A stretch of 64,000 nucleotides of DNA from positions 9,566,246-9,630,245 of the forward strand of contig JASJYW010000026.1 of the NCBI GenBank assembly GCA_030386875.1, in the 5' to 3' direction. The notes under the pieces were generated by a model. The model made no database searches, was not told where the DNA came from, and worked only from the letters and a program-made list of their open reading frames with translations. Each line of letters opens with the position of its first letter. Position 1 is the stretch's first letter. Positions 32,010 to 41,514 of this stretch are shown here, one piece after another. The DNA comes from Morinoia aosen (taxonomy: Eukaryota > Arthropoda > Malacostraca > Amphipoda > Talitridae). Both the position numbers and the translations under genes were made by a program.

Positions 32010-33088
32010 TCTAGGACCCCCCAAGCACAAAAATTTTTTATTACAATAAAAATATTTTTAAAACGTCAATCAATCACATTGATTATCCTTTGACGATCAA
32101 TAACTCTTACAACTCGTCAAGTTAATTACACAGATCAGAACGTATAACAAACTTGCTTCCGAATTATGAACGGAGGTAGGCAGGTATGGCCTTTGCTGTC
32201 ATCATAAACAAATTTCAACGGTAATCCTACATCTTGTTAAACATTGTTTTTAGTGTCAATTCAATACTAGATTTATTGCCCAAAATCAACCAAATAATCA
32301 CTCTACGCACTTAGCTCAAACAATTTGTTCATTCATTATCAAGTTATTTATCAATTGATTCTTAGAATTCTTGGATACTCCAGATATTTCGGATACAAAT
32401 GGATACACCACACAATTTTATTAACATATCAAAATATCAAAAACAAACATCAAGACGCGTACTTAATAAATCCTTTCCATAAGGTACACTTTCTTGAACA
32501 AGCTGGACACCTACCGTCAGATCGAGAACAAAGTTTTTATTTTGGATTAACATATTAACATATTTCGAGAACAGAATTTTCAATGCAATTGGAAATAAAA
32601 AGGAAAACTCCATCATAAGACTATGTTACATAAAAATATCAAAAAGAGGTTTAAATGCGCAAAACAGTACATTACATTACCACAATTGGCAAGGTAAAAG
32701 TAGAATATGATTCAAATCGTCCTACGATTTAAATTAACATATTTCAATTCAACTAAACTACAAGCGTGCAATTTGGTTTTTCTATTCGCAATATAATACT
32801 TCGTCTCAATATTTCACGTGAATACATGAACAAAATAATCTATAAAATAGAATACATAATCCGTATATAATAGAGATTTTTTTCCGTATAAAAGAGAATT
32901 AATCTAAGACAATATATTCTAAAAGAAATATTCCGAAAACATTCAGATCCATCGTGCACGTGGACTCTGTGCGTGAGCGTGTTCCCATTTTTCGAAGTTT
33001 CGAGGGACACCCTTGGAGATGAAAACTCAGCGTTGAGGTCAATGTGTTTTGTTATGTTAATATGAATGTAGAAGTTAGCGTTGTAGTG
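32010..33088 (-). other. 3' untranslated region, copy D
   Basis: Starts after ORF3 with about 178 bp (32911-33088) unrelated to copy B, then aligns closely with it. A G6 run (32017-32022, C6 on the plus strand) lies just before the LTR as the polypurine-tract candidate. No credible gene. Confidence 0.7.
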
Positions 33089-33415
33089 TTAAGCGCTAAC
33101 TTGAGGTGGAAGTGCAACTATTTGCCTAGGACTATTATTGATTTCTTTCCAAACTGATCGACGCAAAGCTACGTCCTCTCCGCTTAGTCGTCCGACGACT
33201 TTGTTGAGATCTCGTTTAATGTATATAACCATTACAGTAATTATAATTGTGATTATAGTGTAAAGGAGCAACATTATGTCACTCAATCGATCAGGGATGA
33301 GGTCGACTGTCGTCTCCTCTGTGTGGCGGATTAGTTCATCCGATATTTGACCATTATTTGCCTTAATGGCAGTTAAAATGGTGTCAACATTAAGATTGGA
33401 CACCTTATTGCCCAT
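33089..33415 (-). CDS. ORF3: 108-aa myristoylation-signal membrane protein (copy D)
   Basis: Same length and layout as ORF3 of copy B: MGNKVSN start with G2/S6, acidic segment, membrane span 47-66, basic residues after it, LPPQVSA end. By eye there are nine base differences from copy B, seven synonymous and two giving Thr-to-Ser (87) and Asp-to-Glu (91). The sequence on both sides is unrelated to B, so the gene stands out as the conserved unit. In this copy the accessory ORF precedes it, so ORF3 would be the second ATG-started frame after the acceptor, unless scanning passes the weak first ATG. Confidence 0.8.
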   Translation of the reverse strand: MGNKVSNLNVDTILTAIKANNGQISDELIRHTEETTVDLIPDRLSDIMLLLYTIITIIITVMVIYIKRDLNKVVGRLSGEDVALRRSVWKEINNSPRQIVALPPQVSA

Positions 33416-33457
33416 TTTAGCGCGAAACAAAGCGACTAACAGCGCGGGAATTAAAAT

Positions 33458-33477
33458 TGTGATTAATTTTAATCACA
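33458..33477. repeat. 20-bp perfect inverted repeat upstream of ORF3 (copy D)
   Basis: Arms TGTGATTAA/TTAATCACA with a 2-bp centre, as in copy A. About 40 bp upstream of the ORF3 start on the minus strand. Confidence 0.7.
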
Positions 33478-33509
33478 TAAATGTGATAAATAAATTATAA
33501 ACTTATAAA

Positions 33510-33816
33510 TCAACAGTATTGTTGGTTAATGTGTACGGTTGAGCACGCCCCCTTATCCCTGCGCACCACGTTGATGTAGAAACGTAATTCTTCACCGGAT
33601 GTTCGCTGGGAATGCAGCGATTCTGATTATGAACACGAGTTCGACGTGTTCTCCGGATTCATACACTTGAATTCGAGTACGCAACGGGGAATCGAGGTTC
33701 AGGAACACCGTGAAGTTGCTGTAGGCTTCTTGCAATACTTCTTTCGGTACCTTGATTCTGAAAACTATCGTTGTTTCCTGCGGCCGCCAGAGTTGACCGT
33801 GTTCCCCGCTACACAT
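33510..33816 (-). pseudogene. Accessory ORF of the A/D subfamily (74 aa, likely frameshifted), copy D
   Basis: The ATG at 33816 is the first after the splice-acceptor candidate. It opens 74 codons to a TGA at 33592-33594. Shifting by one base at that point, the frame stays open for about 28 more codons to 33510 with a similar strand-like pattern (GEELRFYINVVRR), so the original product may have been about 100 aa. Composition: alternating hydrophobic and polar residues suggesting beta strands, one NFT glycosylation-type site, no membrane span, no signal peptide. The family is not recognised. Copy A holds a further decayed version and copy B lacks it. It may be a captured gene fragment or a lost older gene of the element. 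Weak ATG context (CTGATGT). Confidence 0.45.
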
Positions 33817-33914
33817 CAGGGTTTATGAGTGACTTATTGTTGGAATTAAACAAGTGTATCTTGTGAGTCGGAATGTGCAATGTTCTGGAATTGTTCAGGA
33901 GTCGCCCAAGGAAT

Positions 33915-33936
33915 CTGAAAGGATACGACACAGGAA
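33915..33936 (-). promoter_or_regulatory. Splice-acceptor candidate (copy D)
   Basis: On the minus strand TCGTATCCTTTCAG|ATTCC, same as copy A. It lies upstream of the accessory ORF and ORF3. Confidence 0.5.
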
Positions 33937-34399
33937 ATTAGCATGGCCACAAGTTTAAGTAAGCAATTGTCGTTTCATAATAAGGCAACGCTTCATTCTC
34001 ATTAAGACACATTCATTTCAACTACACTGCCTAGCATTGTTGCCAAACAATTTGCGGCAGAAGCGCAGATCTCGCGGCTTCGCGCTCGCACTCTCGTGTT
34101 GACATTTCCAAGATTGCATCTCAGTTTATCAACTCTAGCTGACGGCTTGACGAACACAATTTTGATGACGCAATAACAGTATGACAACATCCTAAGCTCA
34201 ACATCTCTTCTGAAGGTGTTTCGCAGCAAAATATTTCCTTACGCAAGACATACATAAATCTTGAGAGAAACTCATAGAACGCTCTTACAAGCTAGAACTC
34301 CTAGAACGCACTTATAAGCTAAAAACTCATAGAACGCATATATGGAATGGCAAATTCGGAATATTTAAGAATGAACAATTACAAACTAGGTTGACAATT
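33937..34399 (-). other. Spacer after pol, copy D
   Basis: Aligns with the A and B spacers. It contains the degenerate tandem repeats (34261-34337). The small frame seen here in A and B is shifted by one base in D and lacks an ATG. Confidence 0.6.
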
Positions 34400-37300
34400 T
34401 TACCTTCTTAACTTATCTAAAGGCAGCACATAGTTTAAGTTCGATCGGATAATCTTGTTACCGATCTTAATATCTGCATAATTTTTGCCTATCCTTTCAA
34501 TGATACCTGGTCCTAAGAAATTTAGCTGTAATTTGTGTTTTTTGGCATGATTTTTTACTAGTACACGGTCCGTCACTTTTAAATTTTTATCGCGACGTTT
34601 CATATTTCTATAGGCAGTTCTTTCGATTGTGGCGTTAATGATCGCATTTCTAATATTGTTCACTACAATAGATGACTCGGTAAATTTTTGTTTGTGAACA
34701 TCTTCATATGTAGTCGCAACATTGAAGTCTTCTAAATTAGTAGAACTGATATAAACACACGTATCTCTACCGAAAACCGTGTATGCGGGTGTATCGCCGA
34801 GAGTTTCGTTAAAACTATTGTTAATAGAATTCTCCACAATATCCAATAGTCTATCCCACTCATTATGAGTAAGAAAATTTAGATATAACTTGAGCAGGTG
34901 TCGAATTTTTCCATTACATCGCTCAACAATGCCATTAGAAAAAGGGGAATATGCCAGAACTTCCTTTTTCAAGATAGAAAGTCCTTTTGTGAAATTTCCC
35001 ACATTAGATGATTTAAATTCTACAGCATTGTCGGATAACAACACGTCCGGGGTACCAAACAAACAGCAAAAATTCCATAGACAGTCTGTAACAGTCCCTG
35101 TACGTCGGTCATTAGTCGAATATAATTTAACAAAACGGGAAAATAGGTCGATAATTACAAGAATATATTTGTTCCCATTGTCTGTCATTGTTAATGGACC
35201 GTAGAAGTCCATGCTGACCGTTTGAAAACATCGTGTTCCAATTGGAGCATTTAGAATTTTAATCGGCATCGGTATTCGTGATTTTAGAATCTTACAGATG
35301 TCACAAGATTCAACAATTTTGCGTGTAATTGTCCGTTCGTACGGATGAAAATATTTTAATTTAAACTTAACCAAGGTATGATTCAAATCTGTATGGGACA
35401 AATTATGGATGAATAGAATTGTCTTGTGCAGCAGAGTATACGGCACCACAATAGTCAGAATGGTGCTGGGTCTGTTGTCAATTCTTCGTCTTTTATACAA
35501 AATGTCATTCATAATCAGAAATTCATTCATGTCAGTATTATTAACTTTTGTTGCACTCTCTAGGGCGTCCTTTATTTCAGAACAAAAGGCATCACTATCT
35601 TGTTCACGTTTAAATTCGTCTAACGACCAGTTGTCGTTAATACTTGAATGGTCTGTAGTCTTGTTAACTTTATCCAGTCTGCATAAGCTCGTTTTCTGTC
35701 TGCTATTAAAGTCACTGGGTTCACGTCTGGGGCTTTCAGCAGTACTGTTGTTGTTTCTTCCGTCATCACTTCCTGGCATTGTCTCCTCGAACTCTTCCTT
35801 AGTCACTGGCTTGTTACCTTTGTTACCTGCAGCAGCGGCTTGCAGCCTGGTTACAACGGGAAAAGTCTCTACATCAGGGGTTAATTCAGAACACTCTAAT
35901 AGTTCTCTTTCTGTTAAAGGATTTTTGTCATGATTTAATCTACTTAATGCATCGGCGGCACTATTCGCCTTCCCCGAAAAATACTTTAATTTGGCATCAA
36001 AAGCTTGGACATAAATACTCCATCTCGCGAGCGTGTTGTCTTCAGGCAATTTCTTTGAAAATAAAGGAACTAAAGGCTTATGATCGGTGTAAATGACCAG
36101 ATCATAGCCTAAAACAAGATATTTAAAGTACTTCAACGCTTCAACTATAGCAAACATCTCCTTTTTAGTTGTTGAGTATCTTCGTTGGGTGGAATTCAAC
36201 GTTTTAGAAAAAAATGCGACAGGTCTCATGTTTCGAACTTTATCAGTAGATGATTGGAGTAAAACAGCTCCTATGCCGATATTTGATGCATCACAAAATA
36301 GATGAAATTTTTGATCGAAGTTTGGGTGACTTAAGATGGTATGTTCACATAATTCATCCTTTAGTTTTTCAAAAGCGTTTTGACAATCTTTTGACCAATA
36401 GAATTCAACATTTTTCTTCAGAAGATTATAGAGCGGGCTTGCGATACTCGCAAAATTTTTTATGTACATACGAAAGAAATTTACTAGACCTAGGAATGAT
36501 TGCAATTGTTTTACATTCTTAGGAATTTCTAAATTCTTTACTTTGTCAGTACCGGTGCTTCTGGTTCCCATTCCACTAATGGAATGTCCGAGATATTCAA
36601 TCTCGTCACGGAAAAATTCGCATTTTTCCGTTTTTATTGACAATCTAGCGTTTCTTAATAGTTCAAGTACAACTTTTATATCGGCAAGATGCTGTGCCTT
36701 CTCCTTAGAAAATATGAGCACGTCGTCCATAAAGACGAAAGATAGTTTTCCTAGAACAGGAGATAGCGTTTGCGTCATGACTGACTGGAAATATGCAGGT
36801 GAGGTTTTTAAACCAAAGGGTAAACGATTAAATTCATATTTTCTACTACCAACTGTAAATGCGGTTATTTCTTTACTCTCATCGGTCAGTGTAATATTAT
36901 GATATCCCGACCTAAGATCTAATTTTGAGAAATATTTCTGACCATTTAAACTATAGAGAATGTCGTCCACGCGCGGCAGCGGGAATGATTCTTCATGAAT
37001 TACCTCATTTACTTTGCGAAAGTCAACTACCGGACGTATAGTTCCATCTTTCTTATGAACTACAATTATCGGTGAATTATAAGCTGAAATCGATGGTCTA
37101 ATAATTCCGTCGTCTAACATTTTTTCGTTAATGACTTTCAAGTTTTCCATGAAACGATGGGCAATACGATAGGGAGGGACGTTTACAACATCCACGTTAG
37201 GTTTTAAACGTATTTTATAAGGTTTAATTGCAGCAGCGGAGATCGATTCATTGTCTATAGTAATAACGTCTCTGAATTCATTCAACAAACTCAGCAATTC

Positions 37301-38776
37301 AGGCTTCATTTCGTCATCGTTACACTTGATATCATCATTATTTAATTTCCGCCGACCACGGGCTATTTCTTTGGAATCAGAAACGTACCCTTTGTCGACA
37401 ACTCCTGTGATCCCGACAGATTTACTATTAGTGTCTTTCTTCTCGACATCTAAATGACTGTCCTGAACAACACTCGTTGCCTGCATAAAGGTACTCAATC
37501 CTCCCTTTAATTCTCCTTGTACATCTGACAAGTAAACTTCGGATTCAATGTGATCCTTTTCCACTTTTTCTAAGGTGCTTATAATTGCATTTTCTGGTAA
37601 AACAATCGCTCTGTCGGAGCTATTAATTAACAACAACGGAATCTTTCTCCTATTGTTAACTCTCACAATCGCTTCTGCGACACAAATGCCTTCTTTTAAA
37701 GTTGCTTTCTTTATTATGTATTCTCCATTTTTACACTTTCCAACATGTCCAACATGTTTCAAAATTACATTGGGAGCAATCTCCACTTGTCGAGTATGCA
37801 CTTTTAACGGCCTTGGCCTTGTGTGGGAATTGGTAACTGCAACTACGCCTCGAACAGGCTGGTTTTCTCTCTTACCATCCCTTTTTACTTCCTCACTTGC
37901 TTTCTCAGCAATGCACGTCCTCTTCTCTCTTAGCTTATTTAGGACTTTTTTCTTAGCTCTGGACGTAATCGTGTCCGCCATGAGACACTCAGTATTCTCT
38001 ATTAAATACTCGAGACACTCTGTCTTTTTCTTTTTTCGTCGTTTTACCTCTGCAAAGGGGATTTTCTCATCTTTGATAATTAAACATCTTTGTTTTAAGT
38101 CTACCACGGCGTTCTTGTCCAATAAATCACGCCCAATAATGACGTCATAATTGTAAATACCATCTTTAATTATTAAAGCATTTGTCTTTAAACTTACTCC
38201 GTTTTTTAACTTTAGGACAAGCTCCACCTCGCCCTCAACATTACTCTTAGCGTTAACGCCTTTTATAGTCAGAGAACTTGGCTTCACGTCATTACTTATC
38301 TCACTTATTCTGTGGTAGCTGATTAGGCACTTCTCTGATCCTGAATCAATCAATGCATTCCACAGGTCTGCATCTTTTCTAAGCACAATCATGGGCTTAT
38401 GACTTTTTCGTATTACAAATAATTCATTTTGTCCTGTAACTTCAACTTCTTCATCTTCTTCGTATTTACAAACGTTCGCCGTCACATGGCTTTCTATTTC
38501 ATCGCTTAATTCCGCCTCTCCCAGCGATTCATATCTATTTTGACACTTAATGATTGGATCTATCATCTCAACATTTTTAACGAGGGAACTTCCAGACATG
38601 TTTAACACATCAACTCTCTCGACATTTTTAACGAGGGAATCTTCAGCACCAGAATTCTCCTCGGGTTCACAGGGATTTGTCGCCGTAGAGTCATACTTAG
38701 TTATTGTAGTTTCATTTTTACCATTGACGTTATTTCTATCGGAAATGAAATCGTCTCTGCTGTTTACGCTAAAAAA
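34400..38776 (-). CDS. pol: Pol polyprotein, copy D (open)
   Basis: Entered by -1 frameshift at the TTTTTTA heptamer (38770-38776 on the minus strand); first Met at 38608, 1402 codons from there. Same domain order as copy B with all key residues: DSG protease, KLDLRSGYH and FMDD in RT, FCDAS and TDHKPL in RNase H, HHCC and the D,D-35-E triad in integrase. It is about ten residues shorter than B because of small deletions near the N terminus and in the RNase H-integrase linker. It ends in TAA rather than TGA. Its gag partner has a one-base insertion, so Gag-Pol cannot be made from this copy unless translation initiates internally. Confidence 0.94.
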   Translation of the reverse strand, partial: FFSVNSRDDFISDRNNVNGKNETTITKYDSTATNPCEPEENSGAEDSLVKNVERVDVLNMSGSSLVKNVEMIDPIIKCQNRYESLGEAELSDEIESHVTANVCKYEEDEEVEVTGQNELFVIRKSHKPMIVLRKDADLWNALIDSGSEKCLISYHRISEISNDVKPSSLTIKGVNAKSNVEGEVELVLKLKNGVSLKTNALIIKDGIYNYDVIIGRDLLDKNAVVDLKQRCLIIKDEKIPFAEVKRRKKKKTECLEYLIENTECLMADTITSRAKKKVLNKLREKRTCIAEKASEEVKRDGKRENQPVRGVVAVTNSHTRPRPLKVHTRQVEIAPNVILKHVGHVGKCKNGEYIIKKATLKEGICVAEAIVRVNNRRKIPLLLINSSDRAIVLPENAIISTLEKVEKDHIESEVYLSDVQGELKGGLSTFMQATSVVQDSHLDVEKKDTNSKSVGITGVVDKGYVSDSKEIARGRRKLNNDDIKCNDDEMKPELLSLLNEFRDVITIDNESISAAAIKPYKIRLKPNVDVVNVPPYRIAHRFMENLKVINEKMLDDGIIRPSISAYNSPIIVVHKKDGTIRPVVDFRKVNEVIHEESFPLPRVDDILYSLNGQKYFSKLDLRSGYHNITLTDESKEITAFTVGSRKYEFNRLPFGLKTSPAYFQSVMTQTLSPVLGKLSFVFMDDVLIFSKEKAQHLADIKVVLELLRNARLSIKTEKCEFFRDEIEYLGHSISGMGTRSTGTDKVKNLEIPKNVKQLQSFLGLVNFFRMYIKNFASIASPLYNLLKKNVEFYWSKDCQNAFEKLKDELCEHTILSHPNFDQKFHLFCDASNIGIGAVLLQSSTDKVRNMRPVAFFSKTLNSTQRRYSTTKKEMFAIVEALKYFKYLVLGYDLVIYTDHKPLVPLFSKKLPEDNTLARWSIYVQAFDAKLKYFSGKANSAADALSRLNHDKNPLTERELLECSELTPDVETFPVVTRLQAAAAGNKGNKPVTKEEFEETMPGSDDGRNNNSTAESPRREPSDFNSRQKTSLCRLDKVNKTTDHSSINDNWSLDEFKREQDSDAFCSEIKDALESATKVNNTDMNEFLIMNDILYKRRRIDNRPSTILTIVVPYTLLHKTILFIHNLSHTDLNHTLVKFKLKYFHPYERTITRKIVESCDICKILKSRIPMPIKILNAPIGTRCFQTVSMDFYGPLTMTDNGNKYILVIIDLFSRFVKLYSTNDRRTGTVTDCLWNFCCLFGTPDVLLSDNAVEFKSSNVGNFTKGLSILKKEVLAYSPFSNGIVERCNGKIRHLLKLYLNFLTHNEWDRLLDIVENSINNSFNETLGDTPAYTVFGRDTCVYISSTNLEDFNVATTYEDVHKQKFTESSIVVNNIRNAIINATIERTAYRNMKRRDKNLKVTDRVLVKNHAKKHKLQLNFLGPGIIERIGKNYADIKIGNKIIRSNLNYVLPLDKLRR
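38726..38755 (-). promoter_or_regulatory. Stem-loop candidate downstream of frameshift site (copy D)
   Basis: Same 30-base hairpin as in B, unchanged between subfamilies. Starts 14 nt after the heptamer. Confidence 0.45.
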
Positions 38777-40234
38777 TCATTGCCACTGTTAGTTTGGTAA
38801 GTTTCTACCTGGCCCTTTTCTGACATACGAGTTTTATACTGTCCTCGCGCACGGACACGATCCGGTCTGCCTGGTTTGTTTAAATAGTCTCTTCTGGACC
38901 TACAATCTCTTGCGTAGTGTCCTAACTTATTGCAACGAAAACAAACTACATCACGCAGTGAATGCTCGGTGGCTGTCTGAGATGAACCTGGTTTGTACCA
39001 ATCAGTCGGTTTCCTAGCCACAATGGTTCCCGACACACTTTGTCCTTGACAGACACACACATGATTGTAACACTTCGAGTAACGCTTTGTTTCAGCTGTC
39101 TCCAATGCCTGGACTTCTAGAGTCCCCAATTCTCTATCTCCAACATAAGATTTGACATAAGGCCTAGCACGGAAAATTGGTCTTGGGTAGTTTGGTCTAG
39201 AGTAGGGCCTACGCGTCCTACCTCTACCTTGAAATCCGCCTCTTGTCATTGTATGCACTTCGGCCTCATCACAGGCTGCATCAAAGTTTGATTCGGACGA
39301 ATGATCATCCTCAGCACAATAGATTTCCATAGATCTCTCAGATCGAGTCGCTAATATTTGCTTATCCTCGGGGAAATTCCTAATGACAGTTACGAGTCTC
39401 TGAAGGAGCTCTTCCGACGAGTTAAAGGGTTTGTTAAATAGTTTTTTTGGAAAAATCTTCTGTTACTAGAGGGTTGATGATAACCATAGCTAATGCAACA
39501 ATTAAAGTATTCTCGACATACTTATCGAGGGCAACAGGATCGGGACAATTTACTACATAGGGGTGGGCTCTGTTCGAACACTCCGGGCTGGTCATTATTC
39601 TGTGGGTTAGCTTACGGATTTTGGACAATATAGCGACGAACTGGCTAGCCAATGCATCGTTTCTTTTCAGGCGTACGTTATTTAGATCACAGGCGACCGC
39701 GTGCAAAGATCTTTCACCTTTTGATACGTAGATATTTTCTAACAGGTGCATGACTTCTTCGAAACTTAACTCATAACCTTCACTAATTATGGAGGCTACG
39801 ACCGTATTGAAGTCGCCTACCCGCTTGTCTGCCGTCCTCAGTAGTAAGTTTAATTTGGCTTCTTCTGAATTATCTGAAAGCATGTTGAAATACGCTCTCA
39901 CATTTTTTATATGCGTTTCTATTGATTTGTTTTCTATGAAGTCCGGGTCATTTTTCCGTTTTCTACCTCTGTACTGCGGCAGATCCTGCCCAGCAATTAC
40001 AACACTAGGTATCGGACCGACAATAGAAGTCGTCACAGCGGTAACCGTACTAGTTACAGGGCTAACTGTGGTAGTGACTGCACTGGTAACAGGGGTGACA
40101 ATGGTGGTGGTCGCCATCGTGATAGGTATTTGAGGAATTGATAATCTAAAAACAGGGACGGATAACCTACCAAAGCTAGTCAAGTACGGAGTAGTTCTTA
40201 TGTACTCGTATTCGTCAGAGTCACTGTCCGACAT
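38764..40234 (-). pseudogene. gag: gag, copy D, one frameshift
   Basis: ATG at 40234 (MSDSDSDEYEY). The N-terminal segment after TTPY differs from B/C (LTSFGRLSVPVFRLSIP) but matches copy E. An A run that has six bases in B, C and E has seven here (T run 39442-39448 on the plus strand), shifting the frame after DFSKK; the downstream half (zinc knuckle included) is open in the correct frame from 39330 to the stop at 38764. The frameshift heptamer and the gag end are intact. A single homopolymer change may be a true mutation or an assembly error. Confidence 0.9.
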
Positions 40235-41193
40235 AAGCACAAAAATAATCCTATATTCATAAACCTCCAATTTCCATTAAAAGAAAAATGTTCTACACAC
40301 AATAAAATTTCCTACATGCAAATGATAATATTCTACATACAATAAAATTTTACTCACATTTTCAGTGGACTTAAAACAGGCTATTCCAATTCCAGCACCA
40401 CAAAATCAAAGCTCGTGAAGTTCTGCAGCAAACTGAACAGAGACAGGCCGCTCCAGCTTGCTCTTATGTGCCAGAGAACAATGGCCCGAGAACAATAGCA
40501 ACAACTTCCTTCAATTGTTCTGGAGAACAATGGACTACCTCTCCACACAACGTTTCCGCTTACACGCTCGCTCTCCCACTACCGGGAATCAGCTTGCTTA
40601 CTGCACTTTTGCAATGCCTACGCTGCTCGCTCTCCCGCTACCAGGAATCAGCTTGCGCTTGCAATGCTTACTGCTTAACTTCCTACTCATTAATTTTATA
40701 ATGATGATGTATAATCATTAATTTGAGCGCGTGCTTATTTAATTTGCAAGCAACATTATCGGCGTACACTTAACTTAATATTTTGGCGATGCGTAGTTCT
40801 CGTAGATCTTCTCGTTGCAGATGACGGTGCGTAAATGCGTAGATCTCGTCGACAGATCAGGTTGTTGATCTGGACCCCTCACTTCATCTTCTCCTTTGAG
40901 AAGCGTGTAAATTTTTCTCCCCCCGAAGTGTTTCTTTCTCGAAGAGTTTCTTTCTCGAAGAGTTTCTTGGAAAGAACTTCGATTTTCTGCGCTGACGTCT
41001 TTCTTCCCTTTCTCGATGCTCTGAAGTAATGTGATAACTATGCGACGTTACTCCAAACAGGTTGACACTCCTCACATTTAAAATCACGGATCAGCAGAAC
41101 CGAAGATCAATTCTTGATATCTTTCTTCTTCAATGGGGCAATGTGGCAATGTGGGTATCTTTAATGTGGCATCCCCATACACGGGCACCAGTA
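40235..41193 (-). other. 5' leader and primer site, copy D
   Basis: About 960 bp without a gene. Donor candidate GTGAGT (minus strand 40352-40357), two minisatellite units (40665-40679), the ATTGTTCT/AGAACAAT palindrome, the purine repeats and the primer site TGGTGCCCGTGTATGGGGA (41172-41190), which differs from that of B at several positions and starts three bases from the LTR. Confidence 0.7.
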
Positions 41194-41514
41194 TGTTCCG
41201 GCCCTTTTCAGTATACAGGTCGAAACTAAACGCGAATGAGGTTCGGGAGTGAATCAGATGCAGTAACGTGGTTATCCTTTATTGTTACTTCAGAATTGAC
41301 ACGGGCTTCGTAATTGGTAGAGACTCTTTAGATCGGAAGGTAATCTCGTTACTTCTATAGCGTATCTGTGATCTCTACAGATGCTTTCTCGACAGCCGAG
41401 CTTCCGCTACTGACAGCGACGCTTCTGATTGTAAATGCGACCTCTACGGCAGACCACCGCTAATGAACGACGAGGTCTCTCGCCGATCCTATTTATATGC
41501 CTGGCGGGCGCACA
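41194..41514 (-). repeat. 5' LTR, copy D (321 bp)
   Basis: On the minus strand TGTGCGCCCGCC...CCGGAACA. Five substitutions from its 3' partner. Followed outward by the CCCT duplication and satellite. Confidence 0.95.

Larger units (their letters stand above)
31689..41514 (-). mobile_element. Full-length LTR retrotransposon copy D (minus strand, 9,826 bp)
   Basis: Complete element with two 321-bp LTRs differing at 5 positions (about 1.6%), a 4-bp target duplication, gag broken by one extra base, and pol and ORF3 open. It carries an accessory ORF and a different spacer around ORF3, so it represents a second subfamily (A/D) relative to B/C. Length, duplication and gene order define the element boundaries for the whole family. 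Confidence 0.96.
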
